A stretch of 64,000 nucleotides of DNA from Lineus longissimus (GCF_910592395.1 NC_088313.1:7258501-7322500), one strand, 5' to 3'; numbered from the stretch's first letter, positions 48,968-62,179 are shown. The notes: generated from the letters alone by a model not told the origin. Numbers and translations are program-made.

Positions 48968-49200
48968 TTAACCCATTGAACTCTAGTATTCCCTTTCCAT
49001 TTTACTGCAACGCTTCACTGACCATTTCATGAATGAACCATTTCATTGCAACGCTTCATTGAAGAATGATAGAATATATGTATTGTGGTGTCTGGTTCTT
49101 AGGGGTTTCTAAGCTAATTTGAGACAAAAAGGCCTGTAAGGGCTTTTGTTAAAATAGCTTAGAATTACCTAGATTCCTACCACCACAATACATATATTCT
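48968..49200. repeat. Right terminal inverted repeat, Polinton copy 2
   Basis: 233 bp; the outer imperfect palindrome is in the same orientation relative to the terminus as at the left end. 48839–48967 between this and the capsid gene holds nothing recognisable. Confidence 0.95.
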
Positions 49201-49206
49201 TACTTG
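49201..49206. repeat. Target site duplication of Polinton copy 2 (right)
   Basis: TACTTG, identical to 30723–30728. Confidence 0.97.
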
Positions 49207-49400
49207 AATAAGGTTATTCAAGTTAATCCCCGGCCTGTGTTTAATGATGTCCCCTTTTTCTCTTACTGATTGAGCATTAAGAACTCCCAGGGTTTATCCA
49301 CCATGTTGGTGATCCGACAGAATGCGTCTCTTTCGACCAGCCTTACATCCTCTTGGTCTACGCTTATGAAAATTTGGGAAAAATGATCCTACTAATGCCA
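49207..49400 (-). pseudogene. LINE-B, part upstream of the endonuclease
   Basis: Minus-strand sequence MALVGSFFPNF, then HKRRPRGCKAGRKRRI and, after a stop and frame change, INLNNLIQV, which continues in frame to VPLQTSVS on the other side of the Polinton. The Arg-rich RGCKAGRKRR stretch is common just before LINE endonucleases. Confidence 0.7.
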
Positions 49401-49842
49401 TGATCAAGCGAATTGACAAAAGTCTGATACGTCACATTTCGAGTTTTGTCATTCCTGTTCAGAGAGATCAGCTCATGATTGGCATATGTGATTTTCTCCA
49501 TGGCTGAATTCATGTACAAACACTGTGCAATGTACAGAGTCAGGAACCCTAAGGGAACCTCCTTGAAATGTTGAAACAACAAAGTCATCTGTAACTTCCA
49601 AACCACGGATATGAATCACATAAGAAATGTCTCTGCACGATCCTGACACATTCATAAACTGAATAGTCCCTTCGTTTAGAGAAACAGGCAGTGAAAAACT
49701 TGAGAAAATCCAAGATTATCTGGAGCTCAGGAGAAGGCCAGCCGTCACCAGCGCCACTCACCTTCAGTCTTAAGCAAGGCTTTCCATGTTTACTGCCTCG
49801 GTTAAGTTCTGATGTAGATTGCTCCACGTCGGAATCGTTCTA

Positions 49843-50273
49843 TAAGGCTGTTCACATAGAACTATACTATCCGGGTATTCGGTGCACGTTTTGCCAGGGC
49901 ACGCGGGTACCTGAAATCGAACAAGGACATTTCACAATACCGGGTAAATGAGTAAAAATGAGTACTATTGTTTCTAACTTATCCTATAGTATGCAATAAA
50001 TCGTTTAATAATTGTGATAGATAACATTAAAATGCATGTTCTTACCAATTTCTCTGGTCACTTCTGAACAGGGTGGTATACGCTGCACGAAAATCGAACG
50101 CGCACGATTCCCACTATACTATACTATACGCGGGTATACGACCTTTTCGAATAGTGCCCTCTCATGTGACCCGGTATTGTGAAATTTCCTTGTTCGATTT
50201 CAGGTACCCGCGTGCCCTGGCAAAACGTGCACCGAATACCCGAATAGTATAGTTCTATGTGAACCCAGCCTTA
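49843..50273. mobile_element. Palindromic MITE with TA target duplication
   Basis: 49845–50271 begins AGGCTG and ends CAGCCT with TA on each side. Arms of over 100 bp are inverted copies ('acatagaactatactat', 'gcgggtacctgaaatcgaac', 'tttcacaataccgggt'). Likely Tc1/mariner-related by its TA target. Confidence 0.85.
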
Positions 50274-50279
50274 GGGACA

Positions 50280-50770
50280 CACGCAAATTGGAAATAATTT
50301 TTTGACGTCCTGATTACTTTATATTTTCTAGCATTTGTGTGTCGCGTTGCTAAGGTCCCCTTGAATAAGTTCACGGCCTCCTCCGACACGGCCACCGCCC
50401 CTTTAGCAATCTTGTATACCAGGCATAGTCACTGGTCTTCCCTCGTCCTCGAGGGATCTCCATCCCATCTCATCCAGTAGGGGAAGTTACACTCTGGGTA
50501 CTCGCATATCGGTTTGTGGCAAATCGCGCTGCTCGGCGTTGTATTTTCTCGATTCTATCCACGTCCTTTTTCAAGTTGGGATCCCAGATCGGCGCTCGAT
50601 CCATATTCGAGGTTTTTTCACATCTAGATATCAATTTCTTCCAACAGCAATTATATTTTTGCCAAAAAAGTGCAGTCTGGTGCAAGAAACACATTTCTTG
50701 AATTTCACAAAGCCGGCATTTAGAGGCTCGTTTGCCATCTTTTCTCAAAGGGTCACTTGCGGCGGCCATG
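50280..50770 (-). pseudogene. LINE reverse transcriptase C-terminal remnant
   Basis: IWDPNLKKDVDRIEKIQRRA followed by ARFATNRY, and in another frame LVYKIAKGAVAVSEEAVNLF, the usual ending of CR1/Rex-like ORF2 proteins. It is degenerate with a stop and frame changes and from a different family than LINE-A and LINE-B. Confidence 0.75.
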
Positions 50771-53700
50771 TTATGTCTAAGTTACCCGCTCACAGGGTCG
50801 CTCACTTCGGCCTGGCGAGATGAGGCGCCAGTACCAAAAAGAACGCACTGACGCGCAAGCACCGCGCTAGTAATCGAACACGCTAAAAGACTTCAACGAA
50901 GAAATACACCGAAGTACCGGCAGCGTCTGGAGCAAGTTGCAGCGGCGACGGGGAGGAAATTCCAAAGAGAGGGAAGAAAAACTTCGACACAAGACGAGAC
51001 GAAAAAGGTCAATGTTGGTCTATTTGCCCGAGGTTTACATTTTTAATTTGTTTTATTGTTGGATTGATCATAATAGAATATATTCTAATCAAAAGTCAAA
51101 TTATTGAAATGATAATCTCTTTTATTGACAATATTTCGGTTTTTTTACAAATTCGTTCTGGTAAAAAACAACAACAATACCATGTTTTGAAATTGAGGGT
51201 TTGGTGTCGGTGAATGTTCGGTTTCATTCTGTACTACAGGTTGTCTCCCAAAAATAGTATTCCCACCTCATTTATTTTCGATGAAAAGGATGGTAAACAA
51301 AGGTCATGGTAGTGTTAGCTATAGCATATGAGAAGGATGGGTTGGGGTTAGCTATAGCATGAAAAGGCTGGGTCATGGTCAGATATAGCTCTAGCATGTA
51401 TGACTGTGAAAGGGGTGTCATGGTTGAGGCTTTCAATAGCATGATGGAAGGACGCGTTATGGTTGGGATTAGTAATAGCATGAAAAGAAAGGGTAAAAGG
51501 CCTAATGATGGTTGAGGTTAGCGCACCACTATGAGGTGTCAGAAGGACTCGAGATGGTTTGGAGGTTCCACTCCATCGCCTTGGGATAAGCGTCATGTCA
51601 AACAGTTGTGTGACTGTGAGTTCACTAGAGCTTGCACTTTACATATTATAGCATCGATCCGCTATGCTATGCTGTACATCGAGCCTATGTGCTACCTCGA
51701 AAAAAAGCCAGGGATTCCAACCCAAACGCTGATTTCGTTCCTCCATCTGATTTTTTGGAATTTCGGCACTTGGGGCGAGTTCGGCATTTATGCTTAAGCC
51801 ATGAGGCTCCGCATCACTAATTGATCAATCAGCGTAGATCGCATAGAAGAAGTAGCACTTTAAGAAATCAATGCGTGGCCTCACTGTCCAGTGGGGGTGC
51901 TATCAGTGCAATTAGAATAGTTTCTCTGATATCATGTAAGTTGTTTCTGGCGAACATTCTGATGAACTTTGAGCCTCATCTGTTCACTGGCGTGGATTTG
52001 GGGATCCAATTAACCCGCTCAGCCGTGAAACGTGGTGGACCCGTGAAATTAAGACAAAAACGACCCCACAAATTTCAGATACCCTAAACCCTAAAATTAT
52101 CATGGTCATGACCAGTCAAAAATTCTATGGATTTATGCCCTAGGTGAGGTCTTTCTGCCTTGCAAATATTAGGTTCAAGTGAGATATTGGAAAAATGTTA
52201 TTGCAGTTGATGTCGAAAGGAAAATGGCTTAAAATATGTTAGTTGTGTGTAGCCATGATGAAAGGGAAGTTCTAATTTATCGTCACGTGGTGCGGTTCGG
52301 AAATTTCCGATGATTACTGAAGCAATTGACCAATGAGAGGGTTTAGTCATCAACCAATGAGAGGGTTTGTTTTCATTTACATCAAGCACATGGCCTAAAA
52401 CAATCTTGACACTAGTGGCGCTGATTTGTGTTCCTTACAACGTCTCTAGAACTAGTAAGGGCTGATATCACTATTAACTGTTCAGTGGTACCGTGGTAAA
52501 AAAGCCCTGTCATGCCTAAAAAAAGCCCTGTCATGTCTGCAATGTTAGTTGTTTGGTTTGCAAACATCATTTTAGGCCTTTTTGATTTTGAATGATATCA
52601 ACTAACACGATTCAGGTCGCTTTTGAAATAGGAACTCCTTTTCTAGATTTTACGGGGTCGGAAAGATATTCTCTCACAGGCAGTAAACACGGCTCCGCAT
52701 CGTGTCATATTCTGGCATGTCTCACGAAAACGCTAATAAAACGATTTAGAATCATTGGAACTTTCTAAAAGGCACTTATGACATTGACAAGATATAGGAC
52801 TACACTTCTGCAAAGTTTGATTAAAATGGCAGCATTGAATGAATTTTTTTTAAATCACGAAAATGTATGTTCAAAAAATGTACACGAACCCTATAGCAGA
52901 TTTAATTGTGAGACAATACCACCAATGAATATTCATCATAGGTTGGAGGGTCGAGACCTATCAATTAGACGCGAGTATGTTTTCAACTATCAAGTACATA
53001 TTTGGAGAGGTATTGAAAAAATATTTGCAGTGGCAAGTCTACAGATATAAAGAAATTATTTGATGAAAAAAAATTAATTTTGAATTTTGCTAATTTGGCA
53101 ATAGGGGGCGTGTTTTGAGATTTTTCTGCTTGTTGGCTGAAAAGAGTGGAAATATCAATGTCTGTCCAATTTGTCGATTATCAAAAAATTTCCGTGGTCA
53201 ACTACCAGTTTACTTTTCACCATTTACTTGACCGACTGTTCAGATTCACAACCCCACGCAGTATTTGATGCGTCGCGGTCAAACATTGACAATTTAACTG
53301 CTAAAAGGCTTAAAAAATCAATGGTGGTCTTGTCTCTTGTGTACTGAGCCCGTAAGTTGCCACCATCTTTAAAAGCAGTGCCGCGGATGTAGATCAGGAA
53401 AGAATCTTTCTTATTACTGTGAGGCTATCGCATCACCACGAAGCCCGCGAAAATGATTGCTGCCCTACGCTGCGTATTTGGTTCTCAATACAATCATCTT
53501 AAAACCGACTAGTAAGTGTCAAATTTTATTTATAAAGATCATATTTTGTTATTTTAAAATAAAATGTAACGTTGTATGAGATAAAGTGGCACTAATTCGG
53601 CCTGAATAAGATTAACAGTCCGAGTGGTGATGCAGTGGATGACGTAGGATCATCAAAACCCTGAATCTCAGGATGCCAACATTTAAGATGGCGGCAATTG

Positions 53701-56700
53701 ATCAATTCCAGTGTCTGAAATTTTAAAATTTCGGCACTGGGACGAGTGGGGTTGCCCCTCCAAAAAACAATGTTCCTAAAGTGAGATCCGCGGATCCCGG
53801 ATAATAGACAGTTGAAGTTACTTGCCCCTAATGCAGCACTAATAAGATAATTATAGGACAGTAATATACACCCCATTCCCCATCCCCAACCCTATCCCTC
53901 CTTAAGCACGGGCACCAGGCGGGTTAACTTGACTCTCTTATTCATGACCACATCTTACGCAGTACAAATTATTCCCGGTTTGTCTCAGCCTCGATAGAGG
54001 CGCTCCTCGCTTCCGAAGTTGCAATATGATAATGAGCCGCACCACGCAACGGTAAATTAGGTCTCATTATGGAGGTTTTTTTGATTGTATTCATGCGCAG
54101 CCAACCCCCAACTGTATAGTTCCTAAAAATCATTGATTTCTTGGTCTTCACAGTATGCCAGTGTAGATTTAGCAGTTGCTTTGGCAAAGCTATGTTATTT
54201 GGCGTTTCTGAAATCTGGAGCGCTACTCAATAGGAGGCTAACAAGAAACTACGCATTTTACTGTTGTTGCCGACGTGTATGTGTACACTGAACTTGGGAT
54301 GTACTTTGGACCCGTGTTGAAATGCAGTCCAGTGCCAGTTGGTGCGTTTTTCCCTGATTTGTGCAAAATTCAACATATCTCAAAAGTTCAATGGTTGACC
54401 CTCAATTTTAAAAAAAAATTTTTGTGGCGTAAGCAACTGTCCTTCACAAAACAAGTGGCAATATTGCCATTTGGGATGGTGAACAGAGCTAGGAGCCAAT
54501 GCGACGCTTATGATTTATTCAAAGAAATAAAATGCCCGATTTCACAGCCAGCAGAATCAGGGAAATCGGGCGTTTCCAGTGATACACGACACAAATGGGT
54601 TGGAAACGCATTTTAAAATAGATGTTACGTCTTGTTGACGTGGCACATCATCATCGCGTACATTCGGGAAAAACTCCCTAACGAGACCTTAGAACTTCCC
54701 ATGATGAAGAACAGGAAACCCCTCGGCGTAAAAAAGTTTGACGTCACAAAGGTCTCACTAGCCAGTGGTGATCAGGTCGGGATTGCACCCTCGCAAAAAA
54801 ACTAGTTCTTCAATCTCGAGTGATTACCATGGATAAAGATGGGCTTACTCTATCCCTATTGCTACTTGTTCAAGTGAAAATGTCCGATGTTTTTTGTGAA
54901 GGGGTAGCTTTGACGATTATTTGAGGAAGAAACCAGTTTCTTCTGTGCACTTACGCGTTGAGCATGCCCCGCATGCTATCTATAGTTCAACAGGATGTTG
55001 ACATCGACTGGTTCCTGTGAGATTGCACATGTTCTCAAGGTAAAATTTCGAGGGCAAAAAAATCCAACAAAAGCCACAACGACAGCCTATTATTATATAG
55101 TCGTCAGTTGGCTTTCTCCAGGTGATGAGTAGATGTGTATGAAAATATGTTTTCACCATCCTTGTTGATCTTGAAGTTATAGGCCTAAGGCATAAACTTG
55201 ATGATAAAGCTGAAATTTTTCAAATTTGCGTTAACATACAGGGTGTCTCATTCATTGTGCTGTATCAGTCTATACATGACTGTAGACGACGTTGAAACTT
55301 GGCCAGACGTATTCTACAAGTGACAGGCTATTCAGAAATGTATAAATTTGTGTGAGAGTAAGGCACTGCCAAGTCTACAGCCGCTGGAACAGGGGTATGC
55401 ATGAAGTAACGTCATTTTTGGAGGCAGGTAGACCTGGCCTCCTCACCGGCTGATGAGACCAAGGCTAGCCAACCAATCAGGCCATTGTTTCATCAACCAA
55501 TCATTTTCGCTGTCTAAGGGCGAGCGGCCAAGACGGAAACACATAAACATGCACGCCGATAGCCCGGCCCAAAAATGTGCGTGAATTTCATCAATTTACC
55601 GGTTAATTTCTTGAAATGAAGGAAAGTATTCATCATGTACGTATAAAATGAATCACACATAATGTGTAGTGGTGGCCTACGATGTGTGTTATGTCAGTGA
55701 GCGCGTGTAAACTGTTGTGTATAGGTAGGTCTAATTGAACATGTTGCTGCATGGTTGAACGGCAGTATAGGCTACAGTACAGAGTATGTATAAGCCATGA
55801 ATCGGTCATCCTCCATGCCTGAACAGCTCGGAGCACAGTGAGATGATACTTTATTGGTAGTGAGGTTTCGCTGTCCCGTTCCGATAATTGATCCACCGAG
55901 ATTTTCTCGATCATGTTCCTGTTCCTAGCTATACCACACTCTTCAGAAAACGCATCGGATTACAATGTACTTAGGTTACGTACATCGCGACGTTACGTCG
56001 TGCGGAGCGCCCGGCGACATCGTTAGCTGATGGGCAGTTTGGTACATCATACCACACTTCCTAATTCCGCAAGGGGGATTTCGCGGTACATCTTAATATT
56101 GTGATATTTTTTGACCAATCAGAGGAAGCTATCCGCTTCACCCCGCACCACGAACTTCCGGAATCAGAGAATAAACAAGTGAGTATCAACTTCGTCAATT
56201 TGACGTTTACAAAGTCCGATTTCAGCCAATCTACGACCAAAAACGCTCAGAAAAGCTTGCGGTTAGTTATTTATAAGTCTTAAGAATACAATGAATGCAG
56301 TGATATAAAATTATTTTGCCGTTTGATATGAAAAAACGACCGTCAAAGTTGGAAGGTACAGGCCGCTTCAAATGCAAAACGGGTTCGGCGAATCCAAGTA
56401 GCGTACTCTCCCGCATTAATTATTGGGATTAGTCACGTGACCCCATTGGCGCGTTGTGATTGGTCAGTTTGCGGGACTGTTCCATTTTACTTCCTGGTTC
56501 GGGTGGAGTAGGTTGTTTTTCCATGAATTTCCTGGAATCTTTAATTTAAATCTTATTTTGCACTGAAACTTATAGTTATAGGTTATTTTTTTAATTCAAA
56601 GCTTAATGCATTGTCAGATGTAACCCCCTCGAATAAATTGTTAGGGTCCATGATTGAATTTCAGATGTCTTGGAACTGAAAGTACACTGAATCAAGAGTA

Positions 56701-56963
56701 GACTATTAATACAGGACTGAATAAAGTAGGCTATCATATAAGACCACACCAAGATCAGCTATGGGAACACAGAGTTGGACAGAAAACAACAAAGAGATCT
56801 AAAATGAAACATTTGCTTTATTCTAGACTAGGAAAGAATATTTTGGGGAATATTAAAGTATTCCCTTACCGTACATGTTCCCTTCAGGTATATACATACA
56901 TGTACTCTGGCCTTATGTTGTAATCTTATTTTTCAGCAGTACACGTCAAAGAAAACTTACAAG
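50771..56963. other. Non-coding host DNA with repeat remnants
   Basis: No gene could be supported. Contents seen: a degenerate minisatellite at 51290–51510 ('ttagctatagcatgaaaagg'); a dispersed repeat 52925–53335 (inverted copy at 24480–24925); 54040–54135, a block similar to 63790–63860; and 54560–54690, a copy of 20000–20142. Confidence 0.6.
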
Positions 56964-59900
56964 ATGTCAAAGAAAAGGTACAAGGGTGGAAAAGCGAACA
57001 TTGGCCTTGGCCCCTTTGCTTCTGAGGCAGGGATCACGGAGGAAGCATTGCTCAATCATGACTTGGATAAGGTTCAAGATCTTCAGAATGGTGTAGTATT
57101 TGACATTTATAGATATATACTAAACAAGGCACGAGTAAAAAAACAAATTCAGGACACAGTATGGGCAGGATGGTTTAGAACAATTGCCGATATTCCTATA
57201 TCATTTTCAACAAATGATATCGTTCAGTGTATAACGGAACTTCATGCCCATAGATCTTGTTTAAATCACCATAGGAAGGAAAAAGAAAAGTATGAATTAG
57301 ATTGTGCTGTCTTTAGTGTCAACTCCAGCAATGGGACTGGTGTCATTCAAGAAAACAGGACTGATAATATTCTTGCTGCTGATGTACAGGCATTAGAGGA
57401 ACAGTTGAGTCTTCTGAGACAGGAAGTTGCTACCATTAAGATTCTGAAAGAAGAAACAAAAGTGAGTCATGATAAATTGTGGGATCAGTTGAAGAACAAG
57501 AAAGTTGAGTTGTTCAAATTAATTGCAGAATTCGATGAACAGAAAACAGCTGTTAAAATTGTCAATGATCGACTTGAGATTGAGCGTCAGGAACTGCAGC
57601 ATGTCCAGGGTGAATTGAAGGGTAAGAATGCTGAGCTTGCGAAGGTCCAAGGAGAACTGCAGCATGTCCAGGGTGAATTGAGGGGTAAGAATGCTGAGGT
57701 TGCGAAGGTCCAAGGAGAACTTGTAGGTCTGAGGCTAGAGGCAGATGATGGAAGAAAGAAACTGAACCAAGCCAAGGAGGAGAAAAGAAGGATGGAGGGA
57801 GAAAACAAGGAAAATAAAGCAAAGTACAAAGCAAGAAATGTACGGGAGAGGGAAGCCAGGGCTGCAGACAAAATTAGTCAGCTTAATGATTCCTTAGATG
57901 CTTTTGTTGTTCTTGCCGAGATGGAGGTCGGAGAGAAGGACCACGAGCTAGATGAATTGAACTCAAGAATTTTACAGGGTGAAAAAGTGAGAACCAAACT
58001 AGAGCAGGATAAAAAGAGACTTGATAACCAAAAGAGCCATTACAAAGTGCGCTACGAGAAAACTGTGAAGGAAAAGGACCAAGAAATTGTTCAGTTACAG
58101 TCTGAAGTTGAGTTCTTGAATTCCCGCATTGCTACTGAAGATTTCAAGGAAATGAAGACCATTGGCGAAGATGGGGTATTTTCTGTTGACACGAGACGGT
58201 GTGTTCTTGAGCTGGTTTCCTTGGAAGTGCCAACTGATAAAGTTTCCCCTGTAATCAGTTCAGTTGCGAACCGTATCTTTGGACACACATTCGAGGATGG
58301 TATGCTCCCTAAAAGACAGTCGGTACTAAATATGACAGATGAGGGGCAGTACTTAGTCAAGAAAATGTATTCCCAGCAGTTGAACAATACAGAACATTTT
58401 GGTATCCATAAGGATGGAACTAGTAGAAAGAAGAAGAAAATTCTGAATAATTCTGTTACCTTGCAAAATAAACAGGTGCTTCCATTGGGGTTCAGGTGTG
58501 TGCCTGATGAAACTGCCAAGACCATCACATCGACGACACAGGTTGAACTTAACGAAGTTGCAGACTGTGGAGGTACATTGATTACTGAGATAGTTAGGAA
58601 ATTAACATTCTTAATGACAGATAGAGCGGCTAATGAAAAGTTGTCTAATGCACAGATTTCAGCATGGAAGACAGAACTGATGGGATTGACAGGGTGTAAT
58701 TCAGATGAGCAGGAAATTGTAGAGTCCTTTCACTGCATGGTGCATGTGCTCTTAGGATTCCATTCATATGCTGCTTAAAACTTAATGGTGATCCAAAAAT
58801 CGTTTGAGGAAGCAGGGGAGAAATTGGGGAGAGACCAAACTGTGAACTACCGATCAGAGTTGGCACCAACCAGATGTGTGAGAATGATATCTGAGCTCCT
58901 AGGCCCTATCCCTGATGAGAAGAACGGGCAGAGGGAACGCTGGCTAGCACACTGCCGGAATGGTGGCATCAAATCAACCATCGGAAATTATAGAGACAAT
59001 CGTTTCAACTGTATATATGAGACATCTGCTCAGGTTCTTCATCATGCACCAGAAATAATGAACTTCATAGAGAATCTGGACACTACTAATGGCAAAGTCA
59101 AGTCAGTGCTCCTAGATCTACAGGACAAAAGGGTCCTAACAATGATTCAAAGTTTCGCAATTTCCTATTTCAAGGTCACAGGCCCCTATTGGGATGTCAT
59201 GACTAGCGGAGATTTCAACTACCTCAAGCAACATCCCTACATCAGGAGGATGTATGAGTCCATTCAAGCCTGGCTAGATGATCCGATGTCAATTCTTGAT
59301 AGAGATGATGCACCTCTCTTTCCAGACTTCCCAGGTAATAGGACAACCCCACTGTTTGAAGCTGCCGTCCAGAATGTGCCAGATGAAACCCTGTTCAAGG
59401 ACTGTGTGAAAGCAATAATGAAAGACATGAAAACCTGCTGTGAAAACCAGCTTTCTGACTTTTTGACTGGGAAATTCAGCACAGATCCCTCACTGACATC
59501 AGCTGAACGTGTCTCTGGTGCACCTCTCAATAATATGCAGGCTGAGCGAGACTTTGCCTTCCTAGACTCCAGCCAACAGAAACGGCCTAGGGCAACATTT
59601 CACTACCATTCGTCAATCTTGCTGTTGAAACAAAACAGGAAACAACTTCAGGAATGGATTGATAAAATGTCAAAGGATGAGGTTGCAAAGCTATTTCAAA
59701 TGGCTAGAGGTGGTGGCAGGGGATTACGAAGGGATCATCGGGAGTTTGAGAAACAGACAGCCCTTAGACTACAGGAAAAACTCACTGAGGAGACTGAGAA
59801 GAAAAAAAGGCGAGAGGAAAGAAAGTCAACCCGAGGGCAGCCCCGTCAAAGAAAGACACAACGTGCTAAACCCCCAATCCCGAGTGATAGCTCAGATTCA

Positions 59901-60467
59901 GAACTTGATGATGTAATGGTGTCAACTGACTCCGAGTCTGATGATGATGATGACAACCTACCTGATGGGTCCGAGGTCTCCACTGGTTCCTGGGTTGCTG
60001 TTGGCTACGAAAATGAATGGTATCCTGGTGAGTAATGGTTTTCTTTCTTTCTCAAGATATCAAACTTGTTCTAAAAATACAAAATACGGATAATTAATGC
60101 TAATAATATTTGTAAAATAGGACTGATGCAAAAAATACAGATTAAGTATACAGGGAGAACAATGCTACATGTAGTAAATTACACAATTGATAACAATTTA
60201 AATGTTCATCTTTCAGCTTTGGTTGAGAGCCTCAGTAAAGATAAAGATGGTAAAGATGGCCAGACATGCGTGGTTAACTTTCTCCATCCGACCACCATAG
60301 CAGGCCAGTACAGGAGACCTTCCCCGCCAGAGGTCTCCGAAGAGGAGAGGGTATTCTTCTTCGCCGGGCCATTAGAACCACCAGTGCCAACTAGTGGGGG
60401 AAGAATGCTGCATCTGCCTCAGACAACGGCTATTGAAAGGAAATACAAACGTTTTGCTAACAGGTAG
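56964..60467 (+). pseudogene. Transposon-like coiled-coil gene, two exons, one in-frame stop
   Basis: Exon 1 (56964–60028) holds about 1,020 codons. A basic start (MSKKRYKGGKANIGLGPFAS) and globular N-terminus are followed by a coiled coil (about residues 130–370, with a duplicated QHVQGEL-GKNAE unit at 57596 and 57659), then HFGIHKDGTSRKKKKI, LTFLMTDRAANEK and ESFHCMVHVLLGFHS. After a single in-frame TAA (58776–58778) the frame continues: GPIPDEKNGQRERWLAHCRN, NRFNCIYETSAQVLHH and a basic/acidic tail. Donor GTGAGT follows at 60029; acceptor TTTCAG at 60217 leads to exon 2 (60218–60467), reading in phase VESLSKDKDGKDGQTCVVNF, a small Tudor/PWWP-like end begun by GSWVAVGYENEWYP. I recall similar multi-copy genes in invertebrates, probably of an unclassified DNA transposon. 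Confidence 0.6.
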
Positions 60468-61127
60468 GTAGTAACAAACAACTAACTGTAAGCTCTGTCA
60501 GCCAGATGCACAATGTCATCTTGTTCACTTGTTCACTTGTCATCAGCCACCCATTTCTGGTACCTACATACGGTATTGTTAGGGTTCAAGGTCGACTACC
60601 AGAATCAACACAATTGAAAGAATCTTGCTCGCCAAGGAGCCTTAGTTAGCCTTGAATTGAAGAGCAATATAAAACATGAAAATTGAAGGCCACTTTATCA
60701 AATATTGATATGTTGTACATTCTTTTTCAGTCTGAGATGGGACACAACTGCACGCATGTGATGCCAGTGTTGACGTAGTTGAAGTACACAGTACCTGGAA
60801 TTGGAAAGGAATGAAGGATGAAGAATCTTTAAAGGAAAATAATTTCATGTTTAATTGCCGGTTGTGCAGTGAGACAGGACTCTGATTTACTATAGTATGA
60901 CAATTATGTTGGATCTGTGTCTGTTCGAAACTTTGTTCGGATATCATGTTTTGAGCCTGGGGTTTTGAGTTTAAACACATTTCATAGATTTAAGAGAACT
61001 GTGTTCATAAGGTAATAGGTAGGTCCTTACGGTCGAATTTTACATTTCATTACGGAGATTTTGATATATTACAAGCCAAGGTTGGTAGTAAGAAATATTT
61101 TCCCGAGAAATTCTTTAAAAAAAATCA

Positions 61128-61496
61128 AAATGGCCGACGCGCAAATCCAAGATGGCCGCCACTTCAACATTTTGCCAAGTGCAACATGTGTTGTTTTCTC
61201 TGTTTCTGATTTGGTAGTTTGTTTATGCCTTCATAATATGATTAGGTTCAGTATCCTGGTGATGTACACTTACCTCGGCATTGTAAAAATCCAAAATGGC
61301 CGCCATTGAAAATCCAAGATGGCCGCCACCCATTCCGACATTTTTGTTGAAGTGGCATCGTCACAAGCTTTCCGTAGACATATTACATGCCACACATCTT
61401 TGCCAACTCCTGCTATAGCAGTCCGCACAAATCTAAGTGGCGGACATTTTGAATCCAAGATGGCTGCCGCCGATCCCAAGATGGCCGCCAATGGAT
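61128..61496. repeat. Cluster of AAGATGGCCGCC motifs
   Basis: At least six copies or near copies of (A)AAATGGCCGCC/AAGATGGCCGCC (near 61128, 61150, 61293, 61317, 61458, 61481), resembling YY1-type binding sites or an internally repetitive element. Confidence 0.65.
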
Positions 61497-62179
61497 TCGG
61501 CATGAGAAAAAAATGCCGTCTGGAAATTTTCATCATTTTCCGCCCTTTTTTGGGCAGTGTAGAGAAGAAAATAGGAGAGAAATGTGTACCTTTTAAAAAT
61601 TCTTTGCCCTAGGGTAGGCCCCCCTACCCCCCTGCTAAATGACGTGTCCCACTTGTCCAAATGTACTACAAAACCCATTGTAATGGATTTGTGAAACAAT
61701 AAGAGGTCTTTATATATAAATCAATGTCATTTCGTTATTTATTGACCGATTTTCAAAATTCAAAAAACACTTTGATCCTTACCTCCAGCTCTATCACCCT
61801 ATCTAGAAATAGTGTGTGTTTTATGGAGTTTAAAAAATGATGTGGTATAGCTACTGTTCCCGTCCAAACGAGAGGTTTTCGCAATCCCATTGACTGACTT
61901 GCTCACGCCGAAAAACGGGCTGAATGCACCGGGTGCATTTGCATTGTCTGGACGACGTCATTGCGTCGCGTCTGACCTAAAACAGAAAACCTTGCATTTT
62001 CATTGAGCAGTCCGCCATTTCCTGAGTTCCCAATCCCGAAATTGCGGCCGAGATATAGCGGAGAGTTCACGGAGTTCGAGAGTTCACGGAGAGAAAATTG
62101 ATGACGTCATGTCATACGCAAGAATGGGTTCTTTCTTGATTGATTTTTCGGCGGTACAGGTTGAGACTTGGTCGGCTCG

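Larger units (their letters stand above)
30729..49200. mobile_element. Polinton/Maverick copy 2, complete
   Basis: 18,472 bp, beginning AG and ending CT, flanked by TACTTG. It holds 16 genes: five rightward (31032–36864), one leftward (36938–37888), PolB rightward, four leftward (42002–45301), the ATPase rightward and four leftward (45961–48838). All long frames appear intact. The gene set (PolB, integrase, ATPase, capsid, minor capsid) identifies a Polinton of the virus-like kind (polintovirus/adintovirus relatives). Near identity to copy 1 indicates recent activity. Confidence 0.98.

Noticed and set aside
57519-57871. Minus-strand ORFs with repeated PWTFASSAF-like units
   Set aside because: Antisense reading of the duplicated coiled-coil unit in the plus-strand gene.
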